The position numbers and the translations under genes were made by a program. From a virus, in IMG/VR virus record IMGVR_UViG_3300020204_000036, positions 19,771 through 83,770 of that record: 64,000 bases of DNA; one strand, 5' to 3'. Numbering within the stretch: the stretch's first letter is position 1; every line of letters starts with the position of its first letter. The notes under the pieces were generated by a model. That model made no database searches, was not told the DNA's origin, and saw nothing but the letters and a program-made list of their open reading frames with translations. Of the stretch, positions 29,371-37,335 are shown piece by piece.

Positions 29371-30236
29371 TTGATTTAAAAGAAGTTGCAAAAGAAATAA
29401 GAGAAATAATAACACAAAAACAAAGTGAGTTTCAATTAACTTTCGAAGAAGACAAACACAAGTACACCATGGTAGATACTAATGGTGAAGTAAGAGATGA
29501 TTTTCCATCTGTATCTAAAGTCATGAAATTGTTTTATGATGAGTTTCCAACTGAAGATGTTGCAAGACAAATGGCTAAAGGGAGCCCATATGTAATGCAT
29601 ACACTATTAGAAGAGTGGAAACAAAGTGGTATTATATCTACAAACATGGGTAGTAGGGTCCACTATGAGTTGGAATTAGAAACAATCAATAAATTCAAAA
29701 TTGATAAAGAAGTAAGACAACCAGTTTTTGATTGTGATTTAAAATTAATCACAAAAAGTGATAAAATGATTAAGGGTGGTAAAAAGTTTTTACAATTAAT
29801 GGAGGAAAGAGGGGCGGTTTTACTTGATACAGAGATAGTATTAGGTCATCCAGAACTTGGATACACCGGTCAACCCGATAAGGTTTGGATAATGCTCAAC
29901 AAACAAAAAACAGGTTTTGGATTTGTTATTACTGATTGGAAAACAAATAAGAAAAAAAACATGGAGGTTAATGATTATACAAAACCCATGAAAGAACCAT
30001 TTCAAAATCTACCAAATAATGCTCTTGGTCACTACAACACCCAACTACCATTTTACGGTAAACTACTTTTAAAAATGTTGGAAGGAACAAAATATGAAAA
30101 TATCCCGTTGTTAGGTGGGGTTATTGTTCACTTATCAGAAGATACCGAATTCAAAGAATATAGAATACCAAAAGAAATTGTTGATACAATTTTAAAAATG
30201 GATATGACAAAGTATTTGACAAAAACAAATCAATAA
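29367..30236 (+). CDS. PD-(D/E)XK nuclease, RecB/Cas4-like
   Basis: 289 residues, overlapping the primase stop by ATGA. The C-terminal half has the restriction-like nuclease signature: YTGQPDKVW (Asp of motif II), FVITDWKTNKK (D-x-K of motif III) and NTQLPFYGKLL (the downstream Gln-x3-Tyr motif of RecB/Cas4 nucleases). Upstream, GSRVHYELELE has the early His-Glu motif. Such enzymes process DNA ends in phage recombination. Coupling to the primase and proximity to gp47/gp46 support a replication or recombination role. Confidence 0.8.
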   Translation: MIDLKEVAKEIREIITQKQSEFQLTFEEDKHKYTMVDTNGEVRDDFPSVSKVMKLFYDEFPTEDVARQMAKGSPYVMHTLLEEWKQSGIISTNMGSRVHYELELETINKFKIDKEVRQPVFDCDLKLITKSDKMIKGGKKFLQLMEERGAVLLDTEIVLGHPELGYTGQPDKVWIMLNKQKTGFGFVITDWKTNKKKNMEVNDYTKPMKEPFQNLPNNALGHYNTQLPFYGKLLLKMLEGTKYENIPLLGGVIVHLSEDTEFKEYRIPKEIVDTILKMDMTKYLTKTNQ

Positions 30237-30246
30237 GTTATATTTT
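30216..30246 (+). promoter_or_regulatory. Host-like promoter TTG-N20-TATATTTT
   Basis: TTG at 30216 and TATATTTT at 30239-30246 are separated by 20 nt, the spacing found for the other host-like promoters here. The -7 box differs from TAnnTTTG in its last base. It lies 3 nt before the ATG at 30250 and could start the small-gene/gp47/gp46 operon. Confidence 0.5.
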
Positions 30247-30249
30247 AAT

Positions 30250-30342
30250 ATGGAAAAAAATATTACACTATTATGGTATACCAACACTAGTTGGGACAAT
30301 TTAATGAAGTTAAAATTAAACGTTAATTATATAATCAAATGA
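30250..30342 (+). CDS. Small 30-residue ORF coupled to zinc-ribbon gene
   Basis: Encodes a 30-residue peptide (starting MEKNITLLWYTNTSWDNL) whose stop overlaps the next start (ATGA). No domain is recognisable. Support comes from the promoter 3 nt upstream and the coupled overlap; length makes it uncertain. Confidence 0.5.
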   Translation: MEKNITLLWYTNTSWDNLMKLKLNVNYIIK

Positions 30343-30557
30343 GTAAAGAAATCATCAGCCCAAAAATAGACTTACGACAACAAGAAACCGTTAAGTGTGA
30401 AAAGTGCAAATCAACATACTTTAAAGAAATTACTTTATTAAAAAAAGTTTCGAAATTATTAACAGGAAGTCACGAAGACACCATTGTCCCTTTTCCAACA
30501 TACATGTGTAATGATTGTGGACATGTAAACAAAGACTTACAATTATTTGATAAATAA
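30339..30557 (+). CDS. Zinc-ribbon protein
   Basis: 72 residues with CEKCKS at about residue 20 and CNDCGH at about residue 58, two CxxC knuckles that fit a zinc ribbon. It may bind nucleic acid or RNA polymerase, as small phage zinc ribbons often do; this is inference. It is coupled at both ends to short genes (ATGA upstream, TAATG downstream). Confidence 0.7.
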   Translation: MSKEIISPKIDLRQQETVKCEKCKSTYFKEITLLKKVSKLLTGSHEDTIVPFPTYMCNDCGHVNKDLQLFDK

Positions 30558-30703
30558 TGGAAATAGGTAAAATGACAGTATCACAAGCATATCCACACCT
30601 AAAAACCGTGGCCTTAGCTTATGGATTAAAATTAAACAGAGCTAAAGAATTTAAGTTCGCAAGAATTGTATTAGTAAACCTTTATTGTAGAGAATTATGT
30701 TAA
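30557..30703 (+). CDS. Small hypothetical protein (48 residues)
   Basis: Starts MEIGKMTVSQAYPHLKTVAL at a TAATG overlap with the zinc-ribbon gene and overlaps the next gene by 7 nt. Basic C-terminal helix. No family recognised; the overlaps on both sides are the main evidence that it is translated. Confidence 0.62.
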   Translation: MEIGKMTVSQAYPHLKTVALAYGLKLNRAKEFKFARIVLVNLYCRELC

Positions 30704-30939
30704 GTTATAAAGAATTTTATATTTGGTTGGAAGGTTACCTATATGGTAAACTTGAAAATAAACATATTGACATCACACCAATTGTTGAAAAAATGGGGCA
30801 AGTTAAGGATGAACCAAAGATTAACATTGCAGAACCATACCGAGTACCAATACCAATTAACCCTTTTCCAAAAAATGATGACCCATATAAACCACCATTC
30901 GAAGTATATTGTGGAAATAAAACACAATTAAACGATTAA
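30697..30939 (+). CDS. Small hypothetical protein (80 residues)
   Basis: N-terminal helix LSYKEFYIWLEGYLYG followed by a proline-rich acidic tail (PIPINPFPKNDDPYKPP). No catalytic motif seen. Part of the tightly packed operon that leads to gp47. Confidence 0.65.
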   Translation: MLSYKEFYIWLEGYLYGKLENKHIDITPIVEKMGQVKDEPKINIAEPYRVPIPINPFPKNDDPYKPPFEVYCGNKTQLND

Positions 30940-30940
30940 A

Positions 30941-31162
30941 ATGCAAACATTAATTTTTAACACAACAACAAAAGATGTAACCTTGTTAGAAGGTTCAATA
31001 GGAAAATCAAATGTATTATTAACTTTTGAAAATATATCAACCGTTAAGTGTAGTGAACTTGGTTTTTACGAAGTCATGAAAAAAGTTGACGAGGACTCAT
31101 ACACGTCAATTCCTGTGTTCAGAGCACCAATCGCAAATACAAATATGAGAATTGAAAAATAA
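30941..31162 (+). CDS. Small hypothetical protein (73 residues)
   Basis: Beta-rich sequence (LIFNTTTKDVTLLEG, GFYEVMKKVDEDSYTSIPVF) of no recognised family. One base separates it from the gene upstream and one base from the ATG of gp47 downstream. Confidence 0.63.
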   Translation: MQTLIFNTTTKDVTLLEGSIGKSNVLLTFENISTVKCSELGFYEVMKKVDEDSYTSIPVFRAPIANTNMRIEK

Positions 31163-31163
31163 T

Positions 31164-31943
31164 ATGATTAAAAAACTAATTCACTTTTCTGATTTACATA
31201 TTCGTCTTTTCAAAGACCACGACCTTTATAGGTCAATTTTGGAAGACGCAATCAACCAATGGAGAGAGTTGGAGCCCGATAGAATTATTTTCACTGGTGA
31301 CCTTGTTCATTCTAAAAATCAAATGACACCTGAACTTATTGAAATGGTTAGTTGGATTTTAACTGAATGTTCGTTTATTGCAAAAACAATTATTATCCCT
31401 GGTAACCACGACTTCTTGGTAAATAATACGGAAAGATTAGATGCTCTTACGCCAATTATCAATTCACTAAATAGTAAAAATATTGTTTACTACAAAGATA
31501 GAGGTGTCTACGAAGATGAAAATATTAGTTGGTGTGTGTATTCGCAGTACCAAGGAAATATTCCACCTGACATCACAGAGTCGAAGGGGACTAGAATTGG
31601 ATTATTTCATGGACCAATACAAGGAATGAAAACTGACCTTGGGTTTGACTTTGGTGAAGAGGCATACGATGTTGAAAAGTTTGATGGTCTTGAAACTGTT
31701 TTGTGTGGAGATATTCACAAACGACAAGAGTTTAAGTTTAAAACCGGTAAAGGTTATATGATTGGAAGTCCAATTCAACAAAACATAGGTGAAAGTATTA
31801 AAAGACATGGTTATGGAATTTATGATGTTGAAACAAAAGAATATTCTTATGTTGATTTGCAAAATCCAAAACCTTTTTTAAAGTTTTCCATAAAATCGTT
31901 TGAAGATATTGAAAATGGAACAGAAAAACTCCAAAATCTTTAG
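31164..31943 (+). CDS. Recombination endonuclease subunit, gp47/SbcD/Mre11-like
   Basis: 259 residues of the calcineurin-like phosphoesterase fold. Metal-binding motifs appear in order: HFSDLHIR (D-x-H), FTGDLVHS (GD), PGNHDFL (GNHD), a later LFHGPIQ and CGDIHKRQ (GD-x-H). Partner of the gp46/SbcC ATPase at 33330, with which it trims DNA ends for recombination-dependent replication. An ATG at 31164 is preferred over a TTG at 31152 that would overlap the upstream gene. In contrast to T4, four short genes lie between the two subunits. Confidence 0.9.
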   Translation: MIKKLIHFSDLHIRLFKDHDLYRSILEDAINQWRELEPDRIIFTGDLVHSKNQMTPELIEMVSWILTECSFIAKTIIIPGNHDFLVNNTERLDALTPIINSLNSKNIVYYKDRGVYEDENISWCVYSQYQGNIPPDITESKGTRIGLFHGPIQGMKTDLGFDFGEEAYDVEKFDGLETVLCGDIHKRQEFKFKTGKGYMIGSPIQQNIGESIKRHGYGIYDVETKEYSYVDLQNPKPFLKFSIKSFEDIENGTEKLQNL

Positions 31944-32559
31944 TAAGGAAATAATGCAGACGGTGTCTGCATTTTGTGAAGATGAAAATATTAAAGATAT
32001 TGACAACTTCATGTATCTATGTTTTAAACAAGGGTTTGATATTAAAAGATATGGACTTTTGGGAAAAACACTTAATGAAGGTGAAAAAGACTCAAAAATA
32101 GGTAGTGAAGGAGAAAAACAAGTGGAAATTGAGGTAATTGTTGAAAAACGAGTAGAAATACCGGTTGAAGTAATAAAAGAGGTAGAGAAAATTGTTGAGG
32201 TCATTAAAGAAGTTGAAAAGATTGTTGAAGTTCCTGTTGAAAAAGTTGTCACAAAAATAGAATATATTAGTGACAAAACAACAGAAGATGAACTTGGCGA
32301 AATAATTGTCAAGTTGGAAAATGAAATGTCTAAAAAAAATGAAGAATTAGACAAACTAAGACAAAGTTTAGACATTTCTAAACAAAATGTGGGTGATGAT
32401 AGAGTGGCTCTGTTTCAACAAACAATACAAAAATTGAATGAAGAGATAAGAGAATTAAAAATTAAAAATAAAGAATTAGAAAAAAAATTATCGGAACAAC
32501 CAAAAGACACGGGGTTTTTAAGGGCTAGGTTTCACGGGAGTTCCAATCTAAACAGTTAA
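31915..32559 (+). CDS. Coiled-coil protein between gp47 and gp46
   Basis: 214 residues overlapping the end of the gp47 gene by 29 nt; the ATG at 31915 is used instead of a TTG upstream. The middle has a striking Val/Glu/Lys repeat (EKIVEVIKEVEKIVEVPVEK) likely to form an extended strand or coiled-coil stalk, followed by a long Leu/Glu/Lys coiled coil from about residue 130. The first 60 residues form a small helical domain containing two cysteines. It could be an accessory rod for the Mre11/Rad50-like complex, by position only. Confidence 0.62.
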   Translation: MEQKNSKIFSKEIMQTVSAFCEDENIKDIDNFMYLCFKQGFDIKRYGLLGKTLNEGEKDSKIGSEGEKQVEIEVIVEKRVEIPVEVIKEVEKIVEVIKEVEKIVEVPVEKVVTKIEYISDKTTEDELGEIIVKLENEMSKKNEELDKLRQSLDISKQNVGDDRVALFQQTIQKLNEEIRELKIKNKELEKKLSEQPKDTGFLRARFHGSSNLNS

Positions 32560-32570
32560 AAAATAAAAAT

Positions 32571-32912
32571 ATGAGTATTGTAGTTTGGTTTATTTTAAGT
32601 TATGGTTTAATGAACATAATGGTTTATGGTTCAATCTTTCGAGGATTAAGGAATTTTTTCAATAAATGGGGTGAAAACAAGGATGCACCTTTAAATTCTT
32701 TAGGTGAGTTTATATCAGGAATAATATCTTGCCCTATGTGTTTTTCTACTTGGGGAGGTTTTGTGCTATCCTTATTGATTTATTCACCAACAAATGCTAC
32801 TTTTAACACACCCTTATGGTGTTCTTGGTTTTTTGACGGAATACTATCATCAGGGGCAGTTTGGGCAATCAACGCAATTGTTGAGTGGTTCGAACAAAAT
32901 AGACCAAAATGA
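32571..32912 (+). CDS. DUF1360-like inner-membrane protein
   Basis: 113 residues with three hydrophobic segments (about 2-22, 50-68, 88-105). The middle one carries the CPMCFSTWGGF motif, close to the CPyCxGxWxG pattern of DUF1360 membrane proteins of phages and bacteria. Function of that family is not established. Overlaps the next small gene by ATGA. Confidence 0.68.
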   Translation: MSIVVWFILSYGLMNIMVYGSIFRGLRNFFNKWGENKDAPLNSLGEFISGIISCPMCFSTWGGFVLSLLIYSPTNATFNTPLWCSWFFDGILSSGAVWAINAIVEWFEQNRPK

Positions 32913-33061
32913 AAAAAGTAAAGTTTGTATATTCGGATACAATCCAAGAATCAATTATTTTTTATGATGATTTATTCTTAGGTGGGAAAAAAGTTGTGCA
33001 AATTTTTGAAAATGGCATTACTGGTTATACCTCAGTGAAACTTGTAAAAATTATAAATTAA
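32909..33061 (+). CDS. Small hypothetical protein (50 residues)
   Basis: Starts at an ATGA overlap with the DUF1360-like gene. The 50-residue product (KKVKFVYSDTIQESIIFYDD...) alternates charged and beta-type segments; no family recognised. The overlap and the fit between neighbours support it. Confidence 0.6.
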   Translation: MKKVKFVYSDTIQESIIFYDDLFLGGKKVVQIFENGITGYTSVKLVKIIN

Positions 33062-33066
33062 ATAAC

Positions 33067-33327
33067 ATGGGAAAAAAAGCAAAAGAACACAGAGCAAAAG
33101 TTCAAAAAAGAAATCAGAGAGTAGAACAAGAAAAAAACATTTTAAAAAAAAAATGGAATGAAATGTTTGAAAAAAAAATGGGAGAGTTACAAGAAAGTTT
33201 TTCTGAAATGAGTGGAGACACTGAATCAAATGAAGAGGAGTCGGCAAAAATAAACAAAGAATTTGAACCTGAGTATGATAGTGCGGGTTTCACAATCGAA
33301 GACAGAGAATTACCGACTGAAGAATAA
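33067..33327 (+). CDS. Small charged coiled-coil protein
   Basis: 86 residues: a basic helix (GKKAKEHRAKVQKRNQRVEQ), a heptad-rich middle and an acidic C-terminus. Ends two bases before gp46. No family recognised; possibly an assembly or nucleic-acid-binding accessory. Confidence 0.62.
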   Translation: MGKKAKEHRAKVQKRNQRVEQEKNILKKKWNEMFEKKMGELQESFSEMSGDTESNEEESAKINKEFEPEYDSAGFTIEDRELPTEE

Positions 33328-33329
33328 AA

Positions 33330-35702
33330 ATGGATTTATTCAATCCACCAAAACAGTACAATTACAATATTATGATTAAAGACATTGATTTTTCAAAGTT
33401 TGCAAATCCTACTATACAAGTGGTTTGGGAAGACTTTCCTGAAAACTTCACACAAGATAAAATCAAGTCAGTTAAACACTATTTCACAAAGAAATATAAC
33501 ACAAACAATGTGAATGTTTTAACAAAGGCTAAAACAACAAATGAAGAAGAAACACAAAGTATCGATGTTTCAGTTAATATATCTGACGAAAACTATCAAT
33601 TGGGGTTAATTAAACAATTTATAGACATTAAAGAATTATCATGTAATTTGGATGATGTGTTAACCATCAATAGGATTGTTGAAAATAAAATAGTAGAAAA
33701 ACAAGAAGAAACCACAAAATTTAAAAAGTGGTATATTAAAAACATTGAGTTTTCAAACTTTTTATCTTACGGAGAAAATCAAAAATTAAATTTTGAAAAA
33801 CTTAATGGTATTGTAGTTGTTGAGTCAGACCCACCTAACTTTGGTGGCAAGACCGTTTTATCTGTGGACCTATTAATGTTTTTGTTTTTTAATGAAACCA
33901 CAAAAACAACAAAGGCTGAAGAAATATTCAACAGGTTTACGACAAAAGATAAAGTCCATGTTAGAGGCGAAGTTTCAATTGATGGTGAAGATTATATCAT
34001 CATTAGAAATATTGAACGAAAGATTTCCAAAAAATGTGAATGGAATGTTAAAACCGATTTAGACTTTTTTAAAAAACTATCTGATGGAAGTTTGCAAAAC
34101 TTTACAGGAGAACAAAGAAGAGAAACTGAAGCGTTTATAAAATCATCTATTGGAACAAAAGAAGATTTTTTGATGACCATTCTCACAACAGCATCAAATC
34201 TTGAAGAATTGTTGGAAGCAAAACCAACAGCAAGAGGTCAAGTCTTATCAAGATTTATGGGTCTTGAGTTTTTAAAAAAGAAAGAAGAGGTCGCCAAGGA
34301 AGTCTATAGTGAGTTTTCTAAATCTAAAATGTCTAATGTTTATTCTTCACAACAATTAAAAGATGATATTATCTCAAGTGAAGAAAAGATAAAAGAAATT
34401 AAAAGTCGAATTGAAGAAAAAGTTTTAGAACTACAAAGTGTAGAAGATGCCATTACAAAAGGAAAAACTTATCGCGATGACATGTTAAAAAAAAAACATT
34501 CCAATATAGACAAAGAACTATTACTTTTAAATCCAACCAAAACCCAAGAAGAAATCAACACAATTGATTTCGAAAAAAAGGGTTATATTTCCAAAATCAA
34601 CGAACTTAAAGTTGTTCAACCAAGTGAGTTTTATAACGAAGACAAACACGATGAGGTTAAAGAACAACACAACAAAGTTTATAAAGAGACTGTTCAAATT
34701 GATACAGAAATTACATCAATAAACAAATTAAAATGTGAAGTGGAAGGTGGAATTAAATGTGAACACTGCGGAATTGAGTTAATGAGTGCTGCAATTACAA
34801 ACGCTAAAATTGCAGAATTAGATGGGTTAATCGTGCAAAAAACCACAAAAACAACACTTATGAAAGATTTATTCGGTAAAGAACAAAGTTTTGTTCAACT
34901 AAAAAAAGAGTTTGATGAATATGAAAAAAACAAACTAATTAGAGAAAAGTATGAAGTAAGTGTGGAGTCTTGTGATTTAAAAATTGAAAACCTTAAACAA
35001 AAAATTAAAAGTTGGGAAGAAGTTCAAGATAAGATACAAGAAAATCAAAAAATTGAGTCTATGTTAATAAAGGCCGATTTAAGATTAGATGAACTTGAAA
35101 CACAAAAAAATAATATAAATAATACAATATCCAACAACAAATTCAGTATCAATTCTATTGACGAAAAAATAGAAAACAACAAAAAATTGATAATAAGAAT
35201 TCGAGAAGAAGAAGAAAAAGAAAAAATATACAAAATATATTTGGAGTTATTCGGTAAAAATGGTATTTCAAAAATGATAATGAAAACCATGATGCCACTA
35301 ATAAATTCAGAACTTCAAAGGTTAATGGAGGATAGTTCATACTTCAAACTTGAAATTAGAATTTCAGATAAAAATGAAGTAGAGTTTGTTATGATTGATA
35401 ACGGAACAGGTATTGAAAAATTGATGGTTTCTGGTTCAGGATTTGAAAGAACAATTGCGGCGCTTGCTCTTCGTTCGGTGTTAAGTAAGATATGTAGCCT
35501 ACCCAAGCCCAACGTGATTGTGTTCGATGAGGTATTTGGAAAGATTTCTAATGATAACCTTGAGATGGTTTCTGAGTTTTTTATTAAAATTAAAGAATAC
35601 TTTGATAAAATTTTTATTATAACTCATAATCCACTCGTGAATCAATGGAGTGATAGTGTTGTGAAAATAAAAAAAGAAAATAATGTGTCGAAAGTTTTGT
35701 AA
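33330..35702 (+). CDS. Recombination ATPase subunit, gp46/SbcC/Rad50-like
   Basis: 790 residues. An N-terminal extension of about 135 residues precedes the ATPase. The head starts at about residue 138 with KKWYIKNIEFSNFLSYGENQ, and the P-loop PPNFGGKT replaces the first glycine of GxxxxGKT. Long coiled coils surround a zinc hook CEHC at about residue 476. The second lobe has a signature-like VSGSGFERTIAALALR and Walker B VIVFDEVFG at about residue 730. Works with gp47 on DNA ends. T4 gp46 is about 560 residues, so the extension and longer coils are notable. Function firm; effect of the P-loop change unknown. Confidence 0.88.
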   Translation: MDLFNPPKQYNYNIMIKDIDFSKFANPTIQVVWEDFPENFTQDKIKSVKHYFTKKYNTNNVNVLTKAKTTNEEETQSIDVSVNISDENYQLGLIKQFIDIKELSCNLDDVLTINRIVENKIVEKQEETTKFKKWYIKNIEFSNFLSYGENQKLNFEKLNGIVVVESDPPNFGGKTVLSVDLLMFLFFNETTKTTKAEEIFNRFTTKDKVHVRGEVSIDGEDYIIIRNIERKISKKCEWNVKTDLDFFKKLSDGSLQNFTGEQRRETEAFIKSSIGTKEDFLMTILTTASNLEELLEAKPTARGQVLSRFMGLEFLKKKEEVAKEVYSEFSKSKMSNVYSSQQLKDDIISSEEKIKEIKSRIEEKVLELQSVEDAITKGKTYRDDMLKKKHSNIDKELLLLNPTKTQEEINTIDFEKKGYISKINELKVVQPSEFYNEDKHDEVKEQHNKVYKETVQIDTEITSINKLKCEVEGGIKCEHCGIELMSAAITNAKIAELDGLIVQKTTKTTLMKDLFGKEQSFVQLKKEFDEYEKNKLIREKYEVSVESCDLKIENLKQKIKSWEEVQDKIQENQKIESMLIKADLRLDELETQKNNINNTISNNKFSINSIDEKIENNKKLIIRIREEEEKEKIYKIYLELFGKNGISKMIMKTMMPLINSELQRLMEDSSYFKLEIRISDKNEVEFVMIDNGTGIEKLMVSGSGFERTIAALALRSVLSKICSLPKPNVIVFDEVFGKISNDNLEMVSEFFIKIKEYFDKIFIITHNPLVNQWSDSVVKIKKENNVSKVL

Positions 35703-35757
35703 ATGAATTTATTTTAGGTAAGTTTGTTTCATATTAAAACAACGTCAAAAGATATTT

Positions 35758-36348
35758 ATGATAAAGAAAAAAACAGAAATGAAGTCAGAAGGAAAACAAT
35801 ATATGTTATTCATGTTTGGTGATTTTGCAGACAACGAAACCTTTGTTACTGACGTATCATATCAACTAGTCACAGTTGTGAGTTCTAAATTTATGAAGTT
35901 TAACTATGGTGAGTTTGGTATGGTTATTAATTTCAGAACAAAAGAAACTTTTGAAGACTTAAAGGAGTATATTGATATGTGTATGAATGAAGTGGTTGAA
36001 CAATACTTCTTAATGGAAGTTACTGCAAACATGGACATAAAAATGGACCAAAAATTGAAGAGAGATTTTTTAAATATAGACGGAGTAAAAAAACCAACCA
36101 AAACTAAAGGAGTAAGTAAAGATGATATATCAGAAGAAAAAAAGAAAAGAATAAGCGGAATGATGGAATTTATTTTCCCTCTAACAGAGGACATGATTAA
36201 ATTCCCATTTTACAGAGAAGAAAAAAAAGAGAAACCGACAGTAGACCAGATTTTAGATAAAATATCAGAAAAAGGAATAGAGTCATTAACTGAGGAAGAA
36301 AAACAAATATTAGACAATTATGGAAAGAGAGAAGACCGAGGAAATTAA
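35758..36348 (+). CDS. Hypothetical protein with Bacteroidota-type C-terminal motif
   Basis: 196 residues. The first 110 residues form a beta/alpha domain (YMLFMFGDFADNETFVTDVS). The C-terminal PTVDQILDKISEKGIESLTE followed by EEKQILD matches the short motif (vdxILDKIsxxGyxSLtxeEK) that ends many Bacteroidota proteins, for example rhomboid-associated ones. It overlaps the sigma-factor gene by 29 nt. A TATTTATGATAAA element contains its ATG. Role unknown; partner of sigma by position is only inference. Confidence 0.62.
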   Translation: MIKKKTEMKSEGKQYMLFMFGDFADNETFVTDVSYQLVTVVSSKFMKFNYGEFGMVINFRTKETFEDLKEYIDMCMNEVVEQYFLMEVTANMDIKMDQKLKRDFLNIDGVKKPTKTKGVSKDDISEEKKKRISGMMEFIFPLTEDMIKFPFYREEKKEKPTVDQILDKISEKGIESLTEEEKQILDNYGKREDRGN

Positions 36349-37135
36349 ATCCACAAATCCAATTAACCAAGACGAAATTCAACTGTATCTAAAAGACATC
36401 CGAAAATTAAAAGTAATGACACCTGAAAGGGAAAAGTTGCTTTCACAAAAAATTTCAGATGAAAGTTGTACAGAAAGAGAAAAAGAGTTAATCTATAAAG
36501 AACTCTTAGAAGGTAATTTACGATTTGTTATTACCGTTGCTAAACAATATCAAAATCAAGGAATTGACCTATCTGATTTAATTGCTGAGGGTAATTATGG
36601 TTTGTTAAAGGCAATTAAGAATTTTGATTGGACAAAAAATAATAGATTTATTTCATATGCCGTTTGGTGGATTAAACAATCAATTTTACAATCCTTAAAT
36701 GACAATTCAAGAACGATTAGACTTCCGGTCAATGTTGTTCAAGACATGCATAAAGAGAAAAAAGAATTGGAAAAAACAAATGGTGAACTATCCGCTAAAT
36801 TTGCATCACTTCCAAAGATTGTTGACTTAGATATGCACATTAATGAAGATGGTGATACTTTAATTGATGTTATTAAAAATGACGGAGCGTCATTACCTGA
36901 TGAAATATTTTCAACACAAGACACATTAAAACAGAAAATGAATGACATTATGTCAATGTTAGATTCAAGAGAAAAAATAATTGTTGAAGATTATTATGGT
37001 ATTTCAGGAACACCAAGAACTTTGGAAGACATCGGTTCAGATTTTGGTTTAACTAAAGAAAGAGTTCGTCAAATTAAAGAAAAGGCTCTTCGTAAACTTA
37101 GAAATGAATGTTCATATTTATTTGAATATTTATGA
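36320..37135 (+). CDS. RpoD-like sigma-70 factor
   Basis: 271 residues, matching the compact primary sigma factors of Bacteroidota, which lack region 1.1. Region 1.2 is at about 14-40 (DEIQLYLKDIRKLKVMTPER), region 2 at about 65-130 (GNLRFVITVAKQYQ, DLSDLIAEGNYGLLKAI, FISYAVWWIKQSI with the -10-recognition helix), region 3 at 138-160 (IRLPVNVVQDM) and the region 4 helix-turn-helix at 235-262 (TLEDIGSDFGLTKERVRQIK). All DNA-binding regions are present, in contrast to the minimal T4 gp55. It is the best candidate for recognising the TATTTATAWAAT elements. Confidence 0.92.
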   Translation: MEREKTEEIKSTNPINQDEIQLYLKDIRKLKVMTPEREKLLSQKISDESCTEREKELIYKELLEGNLRFVITVAKQYQNQGIDLSDLIAEGNYGLLKAIKNFDWTKNNRFISYAVWWIKQSILQSLNDNSRTIRLPVNVVQDMHKEKKELEKTNGELSAKFASLPKIVDLDMHINEDGDTLIDVIKNDGASLPDEIFSTQDTLKQKMNDIMSMLDSREKIIVEDYYGISGTPRTLEDIGSDFGLTKERVRQIKEKALRKLRNECSYLFEYL

Positions 37136-37142
37136 TAAAATG

Positions 37143-37174
37143 TTTGGCAAATGCCAACTTTTATATTATCTTTG
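37143..37174 (+). promoter_or_regulatory. Host-like promoter with palindromic operator
   Basis: TTTG at 37143-37146 and TATCTTTG at 37167-37174 are separated by 20 nt. A perfect 14-nt palindrome (TTGGCAAATGCCAA, 37144-37157) covers the -33 box, a good place for a repressor or activator. The promoter fires into a structured RNA, not directly into a gene. Confidence 0.72.
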
Positions 37175-37179
37175 TATCA

Positions 37180-37323
37180 CAAACGACGAGAGATATCCTC
37201 AAGTTTGTCGGGAAGCTTACTCCTGGGGTCGTAAGTCGTCGAGACACCGCGGTTAGTGTGTCGGGTTTAAAATCCTCAAGTCGTACTGAAAAATTAAAGG
37301 GTGAGTTTTTCTCACCCTTTTTG
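37180..37323 (+). ncRNA. Structured small RNA A
   Basis: About 140 nt between a host-like promoter and an intrinsic terminator, with no convincing ORF. Pairings seen include ACGACGA-type 37184-37189 with 37236-37241, and GACAC at about 37242 with GTGTC at about 37258. The decamer ATCCTCAAGT occurs twice (37195 and 37272). It is visibly richer in G+C than the flanking genes. I looked for a cloverleaf and did not find one. Candidate regulatory RNA; class unknown. Confidence 0.68.
37296..37323 (+). terminator. Intrinsic terminator of RNA A
   Basis: A 10-bp perfect stem (37296-37305 with 37311-37320) with a TTTTT loop and T-rich 3' side. Confidence 0.88.
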
Positions 37324-37335
37324 TATTTATATAGT
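37324..37335 (+). promoter_or_regulatory. Late-type element TATTTATATAGT
   Basis: Starts one base after the RNA A terminator and ends directly at the ATG at 37336. It supports both that start codon and the separateness of RNA A from the gene. Confidence 0.6.

Noticed and set aside
37132-37335. N-terminal extension of the 178-residue protein from the ATG at 37132
   Set aside because: This stretch holds a promoter, a structured RNA and a 10-bp terminator, and a late-type element abuts the ATG at 37336. The extra residues do not look like a protein domain.
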